Assembly (NCBI GenBank): GCA_944358865.1
Contig: CALVRV010000006.1
Span: 1-57,382 of the forward strand
Direction: 5' to 3'
Length of the DNA stretch: 57,382 bases
DNA from: an uncultured Bacilli bacterium
GTDB lineage: Bacteria; Bacillota_I; Bacilli_A; RFN20; CAG-826
Under the pieces are notes generated by a model. That model was not told where the DNA came from. It made no database searches and saw only the letters and a program-made list of their open reading frames with translations. This document shows, piece by piece, positions 8,632 through 16,627 of the stretch. Each line of letters starts with the position of its first letter. Position 1 is the first letter of the stretch. The position numbers and the translations under genes were made by a program.

Positions 8632-9654
8632 ATGAGAAAAAATAATCTTTTAAGTCCTGGAAATCTTTTAGACAAAAATGGAAATTTAACTGAATGTGGT
8701 TATTCAACATCACTAGTAAAAAATTTTAATAGAGAAAATTTAAAAACATCTAAATTAAAATTAAAACAATGGGATTATTATTATCTAGGCGATGAAAATT
8801 TTGGTGTTGCTGTCACAATTGATGACAATGGTTATATGGGTTTAACTAGTGTCTCGTTGCTCGATTTTAAAAACAAAATTATTTACGAAGCAAGCAAGAT
8901 GTTTGCGTTCCCACTTGGAAAAGTTAATATGCCAGTGACTAGTGAGACTGGTGATGTATCTTATAAACAAAAAGGATTTGACTTTAATTTTTACAATAAC
9001 AATGGCAGTCGTCATCTTGTCTGCAAAGTAGATAATTTAAAAGGCAAAGAATTTTCTTTAGATGTTCATCTAGAAAAAACAACACCTCATTCCATGGTAA
9101 TAGTCACACCATTTTTAAAAAGAAGACATTTTTATTACAATCAAAAAATAAATAATTTAAAAGTAAGTGGACATTTTTGCTTTGGTGATTTGAAATATGA
9201 TTTTAATCAAACAGCGTATGGTGTTTTAGATTGGGGTAGAGGCGTTTGGACTTACAGTAATACTTGGTATTGGTCAAGTTTAAATGGCTTTGAAAATGGT
9301 CATCACATAGGTTTTAATTTAGGATATGGTTTTGGCGATACTTCAAATGCAAGTGAAAACATTGTTTTCTATGATCAAGAAGTTTGTAAATTTGGCGATA
9401 TTGTTTTTGATATACCAAAAGAAAATAATAAATTGAATTTTATTAAGCCGTGGAAAATTTATGATGATGAAGGTTTAATAAATCTAAACTTTTATCCAAT
9501 TATAGATCGTCATGCAAAAATTAATGCTTTAATTTTAGGACAAGATTCCCATCAGGTTTTTGGTTATTTTAATGGGGAAATAAAAACAAAAGATAAGATT
9601 ATTAAAATTAATCATCTTCTAGGTTTCGCTGAAAAGGTTAAAAATCGTTGGTAA
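8632..9654 (+). CDS. DUF2804 family protein
   Basis: A 340-residue protein that I recognise as DUF2804-like. It has the N-terminal LLSPGNLLDKNGNLTECGYS opening, a central aromatic-rich beta region and the YGVLDWGRGVWTYSNTWYWS signature (about residues 196-215). The family is widespread in bacteria and fungi and its biochemical role is not established. No signal peptide or membrane segment is seen. The ATG has no Shine-Dalgarno; a TAAAAT hexamer ends 6 nt before it, so the mRNA may be leaderless. It is divergent from the lipoprotein operon. Confidence 0.8.
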   Translation: MRKNNLLSPGNLLDKNGNLTECGYSTSLVKNFNRENLKTSKLKLKQWDYYYLGDENFGVAVTIDDNGYMGLTSVSLLDFKNKIIYEASKMFAFPLGKVNMPVTSETGDVSYKQKGFDFNFYNNNGSRHLVCKVDNLKGKEFSLDVHLEKTTPHSMVIVTPFLKRRHFYYNQKINNLKVSGHFCFGDLKYDFNQTAYGVLDWGRGVWTYSNTWYWSSLNGFENGHHIGFNLGYGFGDTSNASENIVFYDQEVCKFGDIVFDIPKENNKLNFIKPWKIYDDEGLINLNFYPIIDRHAKINALILGQDSHQVFGYFNGEIKTKDKIIKINHLLGFAEKVKNRW

Positions 9655-9816
9655 TTTTTACATAATTTATAAACGTTTTTTCATAGCTTTAAAATAGAAT
9701 TATATTTATGAAATTTATACAATTTATTTTTAATTATTCGATGGTAAAAAATTTTTTAGAAATTTTATCAACATATGACTAAATTTGTGATAGCATTTTT
9801 ACTAGGAAGTGATTTT

Positions 9817-10257
9817 ATGCCATCTTGTCGTAATTGCCATTCTCGATTAACACGTTTTGATAAAGATATCTGTCCTGTTTGTGGTTGCAAAGAACCATTT
9901 TTAGGTATGTCAACTGAGACTAATGAAATAACTCAAGAAATATCTTCAATAAACGACAACAATATTCAATATGAAGCAAAAAAACGTAATTTTGCAGTGT
10001 TTTTATCCGTAATTGGCGGTTTTTTTGGATTACCGTTTTATTATTTAGGGTTCTTTATGAGCGGTATTATTTACTTATTAATATCGATAATATGTGCTGG
10101 CGCAATATTTTTGATAATGTATTTTGGAGGTCATCTAGATTTACTTATTTCTTTATGCGTACCGATTGGATTGTTATTTTTAAGTAATATTGTTTTAGCT
10201 TTTGTAATTGGTTTAAATAAAAATCTTAAAGACCGTCATCGGGAGTTTTTAAAATAA
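9817..10257 (+). CDS. Zinc-ribbon membrane protein
   Basis: A 146-residue protein. Two C-x-x-C pairs (CRNC and CPVC) at the N terminus form a zinc-ribbon. The part after about residue 60 contains two or three hydrophobic segments (VFLSVIGGFFGLPFYYLGFF, a following IIYLLISIICAGAIF, and ISLCVPIGLLFLSNIVLAF), so it is a small integral membrane protein with a cytosolic ribbon. A longer frame begins at 9775, but AGGAAG lies 7-8 nt before the ATG at 9817, which makes MPSCRN the likely start. Its stop overlaps the rsmE start by 1 nt (TAATG), so they are translationally coupled. Function unknown. Confidence 0.75.
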   Translation: MPSCRNCHSRLTRFDKDICPVCGCKEPFLGMSTETNEITQEISSINDNNIQYEAKKRNFAVFLSVIGGFFGLPFYYLGFFMSGIIYLLISIICAGAIFLIMYFGGHLDLLISLCVPIGLLFLSNIVLAFVIGLNKNLKDRHREFLK

Positions 10258-10976
10258 TGCCTCATTATTTAGCTTTTTTTGACAAGGAAGATGTTGTTTT
10301 TGATGATGAGACAACGCATCATTTAAAAACTGTTTTACGCGTTAAATTAAATGAGGATATCAAATGTTTAATTGATAATGAAGAATATCAAGTTAAAATC
10401 ACATCAATTAACCCATTAAAAGGAAAAGCAATTAAAAAAAATATTCTTGATAGCGAATTAAAAAGCCATGTAAGACTTTTTCTTTGTTTATTCAAGGGTG
10501 AAAAATTTGATTGGGTTTTACAAAAAGCATGTGAACTTGGTGTAAGCGATATTTTTTTAGTGCAATCAAAACGCACGATTGTAAAAATTGATAAACAAAG
10601 TAAAGAAAAAAAGTTAAGTCGTTATCAAAAAATATTAGATCTTGCCAGCGGTCAATGCCTTCGTAAGACAAGTAGCAAAATCATTGATGTTATTAATTTA
10701 AAAGATATTAATAAAGATTTGATGATGGATATTAATTTATTAGCAAATGAAAAAGAAAAAGGCGCGACAAATCATACTTTTGATATATTGAATAATTTAG
10801 ATCAGCGTAAATCTATTTCCTGTATTATTGGTCCTGAAGGCGGATTTGATGATGATGAAATTTTATATTTAAAGGATATCGGATTTGAATCAATTTCTTT
10901 AGGAAAAAGAATATTAAGGAGCGATACAGCTTCGTTATATTTATTAAGTGTGATATCATTTTGTTTGGAGAAATAA
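10257..10976 (+). CDS. rsmE: 16S rRNA (uracil(1498)-N(3))-methyltransferase
   Basis: A 239-residue SPOUT methyltransferase that methylates N3 of U1498 in 16S rRNA using SAM. The N-terminal PUA-like part carries HHLKTVLRVK. The knotted C-terminal domain has the family motifs IIGPEGGFDDDE (about 192-203) and LGKRILRSDTASLYLLSV (about 215-232). Length is usual for RsmE. It is coupled to the zinc-ribbon gene upstream (1-nt overlap) and followed immediately by an unknown gene and mtaB, forming an RNA-modification operon. Confidence 0.93.
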   Translation: MPHYLAFFDKEDVVFDDETTHHLKTVLRVKLNEDIKCLIDNEEYQVKITSINPLKGKAIKKNILDSELKSHVRLFLCLFKGEKFDWVLQKACELGVSDIFLVQSKRTIVKIDKQSKEKKLSRYQKILDLASGQCLRKTSSKIIDVINLKDINKDLMMDINLLANEKEKGATNHTFDILNNLDQRKSISCIIGPEGGFDDDEILYLKDIGFESISLGKRILRSDTASLYLLSVISFCLEK

Positions 10977-11756
10977 ATGTCTTTATATGATTTGTTAGAT
11001 AAAAAAAAGAAAGCTCGTAAATCATTTGAAAATAGTGAAGAATATGAGTTTTATATCAAATATCGTGAACTTTTAACAAAATTACCACGTTATGCATTTT
11101 TATATAATAAGGAAGACGATTTTGATGTCATGCGCGCAAATATCGTTATTTATTCTATTTTAAATAAAAACTATATTGAAAAAGAAGTATATTATCTTTC
11201 TAAACAATTTAATATTAACAACAAAAATGGCTTTAATCTTTTTTTTAACGCTTTTAAAGAAAAAATTAGCGAGCTCCCATATTATGATGAAGGGAAAACT
11301 CGTGTTTATGTTCCATTTTTTTCTTTGCCCTTAAACATCATATATTATAAAAATCCAGAAAAATTGCTTTCATATCCTTATGAATTATTAAAAAACGAAT
11401 ATCAAGAATCGGCGATTGATTGTTTTGATGTTTATGGTGCTAAATTATATGATTCTTATTTTACAAGATTGATTAAAATATGTTCAAATGGCAGTGAAAT
11501 TGCCTATTTTCATTATGATACAAATACTGTTTATATCGTTAATAGCCAAGGTCGTTTAGATAATAAGATAGTTCTTTTTGATCGTTATGTTAAAAAAATA
11601 TATGATAACCATATGATTGAAAGGTTAAAAAATGTTTTAAAATTTTATTTTAATAATTCTCGAAGCGAATTTATTGATGCATTATATCACTATCAATTTA
11701 TTTCTAAAAAAATGTATTTAATTCTTAAAAAAGGAGATTATTTAACAAATGAATAA
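10977..11756 (+). CDS. Conserved-position hypothetical protein
   Basis: A 259-residue protein that I do not recognise. It is soluble-looking, rich in Tyr, Lys and Asn, with no signal peptide, membrane segment or obvious catalytic motif. The N terminus (about 1-45) is charged and probably helical. GGAGA precedes the ATG inside the end of rsmE, and the stop overlaps mtaB by 8 nt, so it is part of the rsmE-mtaB operon. A role linked to RNA modification or translation would be a guess from context only. Confidence 0.65.
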   Translation: MSLYDLLDKKKKARKSFENSEEYEFYIKYRELLTKLPRYAFLYNKEDDFDVMRANIVIYSILNKNYIEKEVYYLSKQFNINNKNGFNLFFNAFKEKISELPYYDEGKTRVYVPFFSLPLNIIYYKNPEKLLSYPYELLKNEYQESAIDCFDVYGAKLYDSYFTRLIKICSNGSEIAYFHYDTNTVYIVNSQGRLDNKIVLFDRYVKKIYDNHMIERLKNVLKFYFNNSRSEFIDALYHYQFISKKMYLILKKGDYLTNE

Positions 11757-13017
11757 TCTTACTTTTTTTGTTTATTCTTTAGGATGTAAAGTTAATAATT
11801 ATGAAGCACACGCTGTGCAACAACTTTTTTTAGAAAAAGGGATGGTATATGATAACAATAATCCTGATGTTATTGTCATCAATACTTGTGCAGTTACTCA
11901 TGTCAGTGAGCAAAAATCTAGACAACATATTAGACGTTTTAAAAAGCAATTTCCTCACGCTGTTATTGTTGTGATGGGATGTTATAGCCAAAAAGAATCA
12001 TCATATTGTATAAATCAACTTGAAGCGGATATTGTTGTTGGCACAACAAACAAGTATTTAATTTATGATCTTTTGATTAAATATTTAAACAATCATGAAA
12101 AAATTTGTTTAATCAATAAAAATATAAAAGAATTTAAATATGAAGAAATTTGTCAAACTGCATATATTGAAAATGTTAGATCATATTTAAAAATACAGGA
12201 TGGATGCAATAATTTTTGTAGTTATTGTTTAATACCATATTTAAGAGGAAAGCCTCGTTCTCGCTCATTAACGGACATTGTTAACGAAGCTAAACACATA
12301 GTTAGTTTAGGAATAAAAGAAATAGTTGTTTCTGGTATTCATATTGGGTCATATGGCTATGATTTAGAAAATGTTAATTTTGCCATATTAATTGAACAAT
12401 TATTAAAAATTGATAATTTAAAAAGACTGACAATTTCCTCAATTGAGGCAAGTGAAATAAGCGATGATTTTATAAATTTATATCTTAAATATCCAAATTT
12501 GGCAAAACACATCCATATTCCTTTACAAAGTGGTTCAGAAAAAATTTTAAAATTAATGAATAGAAAATATAATAAAAAAGAATTTTTAAGTGTTATTAAA
12601 AAATTAAAAAATATTGTTCCAGATATCGCTATTACGACAGATGTAATTGTTGGATTTCCTGGTGAGAGTGATGAAAATTTTAAAGAAACTTACGATTTTA
12701 TTAAAGAAGCAGGGTTTGCTCAACTCCATGTTTTTCCTTTCTCTAAAAGAGAAAACACTCTAGCGTATCATCTTAAAAATCAAGTTGATGAACAAATAAA
12801 AAAGTCACGAGCTAAATCGTTAAGAGATTTATCATCTGAACTATATGAAGCATTTAAAAACACTCAAAATAACAAAACACTTAATGTTTTAATTGAATCT
12901 TATAACCCAAAAACTAACAAATATTTTGGGCATAGTGAAAATTATATTGGTGTAGAGTTATCTTCTGATACAAATATTATAAATACAATACAGACAATAA
13001 CTTATATAAATAAATAA
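11749..13017 (+). CDS. mtaB: tRNA (t6A37) C2-methylthiotransferase MtaB
   Basis: A 422-residue radical-SAM methylthiotransferase converting t6A37 to ms2t6A37 in tRNAs. The N-terminal domain has three cluster cysteines in SLGCKVNNYEA, VINTCAVTHVSEQKSR and GCYSQ. The radical-SAM cluster is CNNFCSYC at about residue 152, followed by LIPYLRGKPRSRS, and IHIPLQSGS is in the barrel. The THVSEQKSR and PRSRS features fit MtaB better than MiaB or RimO. It overlaps the upstream unknown gene by 8 nt; AAAGGAG lies upstream of the ATG. Confidence 0.92.
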   Translation: MNNLTFFVYSLGCKVNNYEAHAVQQLFLEKGMVYDNNNPDVIVINTCAVTHVSEQKSRQHIRRFKKQFPHAVIVVMGCYSQKESSYCINQLEADIVVGTTNKYLIYDLLIKYLNNHEKICLINKNIKEFKYEEICQTAYIENVRSYLKIQDGCNNFCSYCLIPYLRGKPRSRSLTDIVNEAKHIVSLGIKEIVVSGIHIGSYGYDLENVNFAILIEQLLKIDNLKRLTISSIEASEISDDFINLYLKYPNLAKHIHIPLQSGSEKILKLMNRKYNKKEFLSVIKKLKNIVPDIAITTDVIVGFPGESDENFKETYDFIKEAGFAQLHVFPFSKRENTLAYHLKNQVDEQIKKSRAKSLRDLSSELYEAFKNTQNNKTLNVLIESYNPKTNKYFGHSENYIGVELSSDTNIINTIQTITYINK

Positions 13018-13065
13018 GCACCATTCAAGGAAAAACAGGTTTTTTTATAATTTGTCTAAAAAAAA

Positions 13066-13095
13066 TTGACAATATTATCTTTTTTTATATATAAT
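13066..13095 (+). promoter_or_regulatory. rpmF promoter
   Basis: Consensus TTGACA (13066-13071), 18-nt spacer, consensus TATAAT (13090-13095). One of the strongest promoters in the window, as expected for a ribosomal protein gene. Confidence 0.8.
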
Positions 13096-13123
13096 AACAA
13101 AGCGTTTTATGTAGGAGGAAATT

Positions 13124-13399
13124 ATGGCAGTACCATTTCGTAGAACATCTAAAAGAACTAAAAGATTAAGAAGAACCCATTTTAAATTACATGTTACCGG
13201 TTTAGTCACTTGCCCTCATTGTGGTGCGATGATTAAAAGCCATCATGTCTGTCCAAAATGTGGTTATTATGATGGTAAACAAGTTTTAGTTAATGGTCGT
13301 TTCTTAACAAAAAAAGAAGAAGCAAAAGTTGAAAATCAAGGTAAAAAATCAACTAAAAGAAAAGCTAAAACAACCGACGAAACAACTAAAAGCAAATAA
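13124..13399 (+). CDS. rpmF: 50S ribosomal protein L32
   Basis: A 91-residue zinc-binding L32. The N terminus [14 protein letters not shown] is the conserved opening, and a four-cysteine zinc ribbon is intact (Cys30, Cys33, Cys43, Cys46). It is about 30 residues longer than usual (about 57-60) because of a Lys/Thr-rich C-terminal tail after the ribbon (about 60-91). GTAGGAGG lies just upstream of the ATG, behind a consensus promoter, and a terminator follows directly, so it is monocistronic. The intact ribbon marks the C+ (zinc-bound) form. Confidence 0.95.
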   Translation: MAVPFRRTSKRTKRLRRTHFKLHVTGLVTCPHCGAMIKSHHVCPKCGYYDGKQVLVNGRFLTKKEEAKVENQGKKSTKRKAKTTDETTKSK

Positions 13400-13427
13400 A
13401 TAGCCTAGTAAAAAGGCTATTTTTTTG
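13398..13427 (+). terminator. rpmF terminator
   Basis: An 8-bp stem (13398-13405 with 13415-13422) is followed by a T run to 13427. Confidence 0.85.
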
Positions 13428-13459
13428 TTAGTATAATGTCATAATCAAAGGAGAAAAGA

Positions 13460-14113
13460 ATGGAAAATATTAATCGATTAATTGATCACACTTTATTAAA
13501 ACCAGATGCAAAACAAGAAGAAATTGAAAAATTATGTGCTGAAGCAACAAAATATCACTTTATGTCAGTTTGTGTTAACCCTTGTAATGTCAACTTATGC
13601 GCGAAATTGTTAAAAGGTAGCGATGTTAAGGTATGTACAGTAATTGGATTTCCACTAGGCGCAAACATAAGCAAAACAAAAATCGAAGAGACTAAATATT
13701 GTCTTGAAAATGGTGCAAGTGAAATTGATATGGTTATTAATATCGGCCGTTTAAAAGATAAAGATTATGATTATGTTGAAAACGAAATTAGAGAAATTAA
13801 AAACGTTTGTAAAGATAACATTTTAAAAGTTATTTTAGAAACTTGTCTATTAAGCGATGAAGAAATTGTTAAAGCCTGCCAATTATCACAAAATGCTGGC
13901 GCTGATTTTGTTAAAACCTCAACAGGTTTTTCAAAAGGTGGGGCTACAACGCATGCAGTAAAATTAATGCGTGAAACTGTAAAAGATGCTTTAGGTGTTA
14001 AAGCAAGCGGTGGAATTCATTCATATGAAGAAGCAATGGCGATGGTAGAAGCAGGAGCAAATCGTATCGGCGCTAGTTCTGGTATAAAAATTGTTGAAGG
14101 AGCAAAACAATAA
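13460..14113 (+). CDS. deoC: Deoxyribose-phosphate aldolase
   Basis: A 217-residue class I aldolase splitting 2-deoxyribose 5-phosphate into acetaldehyde and glyceraldehyde 3-phosphate in deoxynucleoside salvage. The Schiff-base lysine is Lys152 in [15 protein letters not shown], the proton-relay Asp90 is in [10 protein letters not shown] and Lys181 is in GVKASGGI. Length is typical. AAAGGAG precedes the ATG, and a TATAAT at 13432-13437 behind the rpmF terminator may be its -10. No other deo gene is adjacent. Confidence 0.95.
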   Translation: MENINRLIDHTLLKPDAKQEEIEKLCAEATKYHFMSVCVNPCNVNLCAKLLKGSDVKVCTVIGFPLGANISKTKIEETKYCLENGASEIDMVINIGRLKDKDYDYVENEIREIKNVCKDNILKVILETCLLSDEEIVKACQLSQNAGADFVKTSTGFSKGGATTHAVKLMRETVKDALGVKASGGIHSYEEAMAMVEAGANRIGASSGIKIVEGAKQ

Positions 14114-14136
14114 TCGCCTTTTTTAGCAAAAAAATC

Positions 14137-14164
14137 TTGTAATTAAAAAATATATCTCTATAAT
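14137..14164 (+). promoter_or_regulatory. rpsU / tRNA-fMet promoter
   Basis: TTGTAA (14137-14142), 16-nt spacer, TATAAT (14159-14164). Confidence 0.7.
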
Positions 14165-14197
14165 TAATATCGCTGTAAGCAAAGGAGGTGGAAAGCA

Positions 14198-14374
14198 ATG
14201 CCAAAAACAATAGTGCGTGAAGGTGAAAGTTTAGATGAAGCATTACGTCGTTTTAAAAGACAAGTTAACAAAGCTGGAATCCTCCAAGAAACACGTAAAA
14301 GAGAATTTTATTTAAAACCTGGTTTAAAAAGAAAACTTAAATTAGAAAACGCAAGACGTAAAAACCGTAAATAA
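14198..14374 (+). CDS. rpsU: 30S ribosomal protein S21
   Basis: A short 58-residue gene. The product begins [19 protein letters not shown] and ends in the basic RKNRK, the size and composition of Firmicutes S21, which sits near the 3' end of 16S rRNA and supports initiation. A full Shine-Dalgarno AAAGGAGGTG precedes the ATG by 7 nt, and a good promoter lies upstream. A 7-bp hairpin (14375-14395) with a poor T tail follows, so some transcripts may continue into the initiator tRNA. Confidence 0.95.
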   Translation: MPKTIVREGESLDEALRRFKRQVNKAGILQETRKREFYLKPGLKRKLKLENARRKNRK

Positions 14375-14400
14375 AAGAAGCATAAAAAGCTTCTTAACAT

Positions 14401-14477
14401 CGCGGAGTGGAGCAGTTCGGTAGCTCGTTGGGCCCATAACCCAAAGGTCGATGGTTCAAATCCATCCTCCGCAACCA
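14401..14477 (+). tRNA. Initiator tRNA-fMet (CAT)
   Basis: 77 nt with encoded CCA. Features of a bacterial initiator: C1-A72 mismatch at the top of the acceptor stem and three G-C pairs (GGG/CCC) in the anticodon stem. The anticodon loop reads CCCATAA, so the anticodon is CAT but position 33 is C instead of the near-universal U. Otherwise it closely resembles the B. subtilis initiator. It lies behind rpsU and is closed by a terminator at 14489. Confidence 0.95.
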
Positions 14478-14488
14478 AACTAAAATAT

Positions 14489-14509
14489 AACCGCCTAAGG
14501 GCGGTTTTT
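14489..14509 (+). terminator. tRNA-fMet terminator
   Basis: A GC-rich stem AACCGCC/GGCGGTT with TAAG loop is followed by five T. Confidence 0.88.
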
Positions 14510-14517
14510 AGTTTGTG

Positions 14518-14544
14518 TTGCAGAATAACCATCGACCTTTGGTT
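14518..14544 (-). repeat. Inverted, degenerate copy of the 3' half of tRNA-fMet
   Basis: 14527-14542 is an exact reverse complement of 14441-14456 of the tRNA (16 nt: end of the anticodon stem, variable loop and T stem). Flanking bases keep an imperfect match to the acceptor end (GTTGCAGA versus GTTGCGGA) with about 9 nt deleted between. It lies beyond the tRNA terminator and just past the stop of the minus-strand gene 14558-15310. Confidence 0.75.
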
Positions 14545-14557
14545 AATAATAAACAGT

Positions 14558-15310
14558 TTAACCATAATATCGTGCAGAAATATATCTTAAAGAAGATTCT
14601 AACCTTGGCCAATAAAAATCTACTTTTTGCCGGCTTTCAGGATTTTTTATTTCTTTTCCAATGTAACGCGCATGGGGACGAAAAAGAATTGGTCCAAAGT
14701 GAGGAACATCAATAAATTTATATTTTTTAAGTTCGATGAATCGCATAATTTGAGCTTTTGATACAGTTATCCCATAATTTACATCGCCATGATATACGTA
14801 ATCTGCAGCAATATTTTCATCAAATGTACCTTTAAAAATTGTTCTTTCCGCTATTGCTTTAACTAAGTCAGAATTTTTATTTAATTCTTCATTTACTAAT
14901 TTTAATCTTTCTGCTAGAAGAGATCTTAATTTAACATAAGGCAATCTTTCTTTGCCGCTGCCATCTAAAGTCATATCACCATATTGATATAATAATATAG
15001 TTTTCTGTGTCCTTTCTGAGACATTAAATTTTCTTAGAAAGAATATAAATTTCTTTATATCTTCTTGATGAAGAGATTCAGCTTGACCTGATTTCATCGA
15101 AATATGCTTAGTGATGCCTTTATAAGTTATTGAAAAATCTGGTTTAATAAATTTATCAATTGATTCTGCTTTGATTATTTCCTCCTCATCAACTACTCCA
15201 AATATTTCTTTTACCATGAATTTGAGATTTTGATTCAAGTCCTTAATTTTTTTCCCGTTTAAGGCATTAATCATTTCTAGTTCTTTAAAATTACCAATAT
15301 TATCTTTCAT
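14558..15310 (-). CDS. Unknown protein, possible PD-(D/E)XK nuclease-like
   Basis: A 250-residue protein. The start at 15310 (MKDNIGNF) is chosen because GGAGGT sits 6 nt upstream; the longer frame to 15397 has no such site. I cannot name the family. Residues about 54-77 read FIKPDFSITYK, then ITKHISMKSGQAES, a P-D then S-x-K arrangement resembling a variant PD-(D/E)XK nuclease core, followed by LHQEDIKKF. The rest is charged and soluble with a conserved-looking YHGDVNYG. It stands alone on the minus strand between the initiator tRNA and a glycosyltransferase, next to an inverted tRNA fragment, as accessory cargo often does. A restriction-type or resolvase-like role is speculative. Confidence 0.55.
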   Translation of the reverse strand: MKDNIGNFKELEMINALNGKKIKDLNQNLKFMVKEIFGVVDEEEIIKAESIDKFIKPDFSITYKGITKHISMKSGQAESLHQEDIKKFIFFLRKFNVSERTQKTILLYQYGDMTLDGSGKERLPYVKLRSLLAERLKLVNEELNKNSDLVKAIAERTIFKGTFDENIAADYVYHGDVNYGITVSKAQIMRFIELKKYKFIDVPHFGPILFRPHARYIGKEIKNPESRQKVDFYWPRLESSLRYISARYYG

Positions 15311-15434
15311 AAATGTACCTCCGTTTCTATGCATATCGGTACTTACTAATAGGCAAATAATACAAAAAGTGCTAAAAATTTTTTTAAAAGATAGCATTAG
15401 TCAAATAAATTTTTTTACAAAAGTTTTAAAAACC

Positions 15435-15463
15435 TTGAAAATAAGTCGCTTGTCATTTACAAT
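15435..15463 (+). promoter_or_regulatory. Leaderless-type promoter of the glycosyltransferase gene
   Basis: TTGAAA (15435-15440), 17-nt spacer, TACAAT (15458-15463), then only 9 nt to the ATG at 15473, and no Shine-Dalgarno. Confidence 0.65.
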
Positions 15464-15472
15464 TAAAATACT

Positions 15473-16627
15473 ATGAAAATTACTATAGTTTGTGATGTTT
15501 TAGGAGAACCAAATAACGGCACTTCAATTGCGGCTTATAATTTAATTAATACATTAAAAAATAAAGGACACGATGTAAAAGTGTTGTGCCCTGATGAATT
15601 AAAAAAAGGTGAGCCTGGATATTATGTTTTGCCTCATCTTTCCTTTGGCGTTTTTAATTCATATGTTAAGAAAAATGGTGTCTCTTTAGCAAAATATGAT
15701 ATTGAAACTGTTGATAAGGCATGTAAAGATGCGGAAATTATTCATGTTATGATGCCTTTTAGTGCTGGCCATATGGCAGCGATATATGCTTTTGAACACA
15801 ACATTCCATTATCGGCAGGATTTCATGTCCAAGCAGAAAATATTACTAGCCATTTCTTTTCAATGAATAACAAAGGAATTAACGCTATTGCATATAAAAA
15901 ATTAAAAAAATCTGTCTATCAATATTGTAACTCCATTCATTATCCAACTAAATTTATTCAAGAATATGTTAAAAAATATGGTATTAAAGCACCTAGTGAA
16001 TATGTTATTTCAAATGGAGTAAATCAATCTGTTTATTATCCTCATTTTGTAAAAAAACCTAAAGCATACGAAGATCGTTTTGTTATTTTGATGTCGGGAA
16101 GATATTCAAAAGAAAAAAATCAACAGATGTTAATTAAAGCGGTAGGACGTTCTAAATATAATAGCAAAATTCAATTAATTTTTGCAGGCGATGGTCCTCA
16201 AAAAAAGAATTTATTTTTGTTAAGTGAAAAAATGCTTGTAAATCGTCCTTTGTTCACTCTTTGTTCTAGAGAAAAATTAAGTGAAATAATAAATTATAGT
16301 GATTTATATGTACATACCTCGAAAATAGAAATTGAGGCTATATCATGTCTAGAGGCTATTTCTTGTGGATTAGTTCCTTTAATAAGTGATTCACCTAGAA
16401 GCGCAACATCTAAATTTGCTTTATTAGAGCAATCTAAATTTAAATTCAATAAAGTAAAAGACTTAAAAAATAAAATTGAATATTGGATTGAACATCCTCA
16501 AGAAAGACACAAAGCTCGTCAGATGTATATCGATTTTGGGAAACAATTTGACTTTAATAAATGCATGGATCAAATGGAAGAAATGTTAATTGAAGTTGCT
16601 AGAAAATATGGAAAAAACAAAAACTAA
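15473..16627 (+). CDS. GT4-family glycosyltransferase, likely diacylglycerol glucosyltransferase-like
   Basis: A 384-residue GT-B glycosyltransferase. The N-terminal Rossmann half begins MKITIVCDVLGEPNNGTS, with a GTS glycine loop as in MgtA/UgtP-type lipid glucosyltransferases. The C-terminal half has the nucleotide-sugar-binding pieces SGRYSKEKNQQML, IFAGDGPQKKNL and an E-x-x-x-x-x-E like EIEAISCLEAISCG (about 290-303). No membrane segment. It is followed, with a 20-nt overlap, by a PlsC-like acyltransferase, which supports a role in making glycolipids at the inner membrane face. Exact acceptor and sugar are not determined by sequence. Confidence 0.82.
   Translation: MKITIVCDVLGEPNNGTSIAAYNLINTLKNKGHDVKVLCPDELKKGEPGYYVLPHLSFGVFNSYVKKNGVSLAKYDIETVDKACKDAEIIHVMMPFSAGHMAAIYAFEHNIPLSAGFHVQAENITSHFFSMNNKGINAIAYKKLKKSVYQYCNSIHYPTKFIQEYVKKYGIKAPSEYVISNGVNQSVYYPHFVKKPKAYEDRFVILMSGRYSKEKNQQMLIKAVGRSKYNSKIQLIFAGDGPQKKNLFLLSEKMLVNRPLFTLCSREKLSEIINYSDLYVHTSKIEIEAISCLEAISCGLVPLISDSPRSATSKFALLEQSKFKFNKVKDLKNKIEYWIEHPQERHKARQMYIDFGKQFDFNKCMDQMEEMLIEVARKYGKNKN

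Noticed and set aside
14308-14565. Minus-strand frame containing AEDGFEPSTFGL
   Set aside because: This is the well-known spurious product of reading a tRNA gene backwards; it overlaps rpsU and tRNA-fMet.
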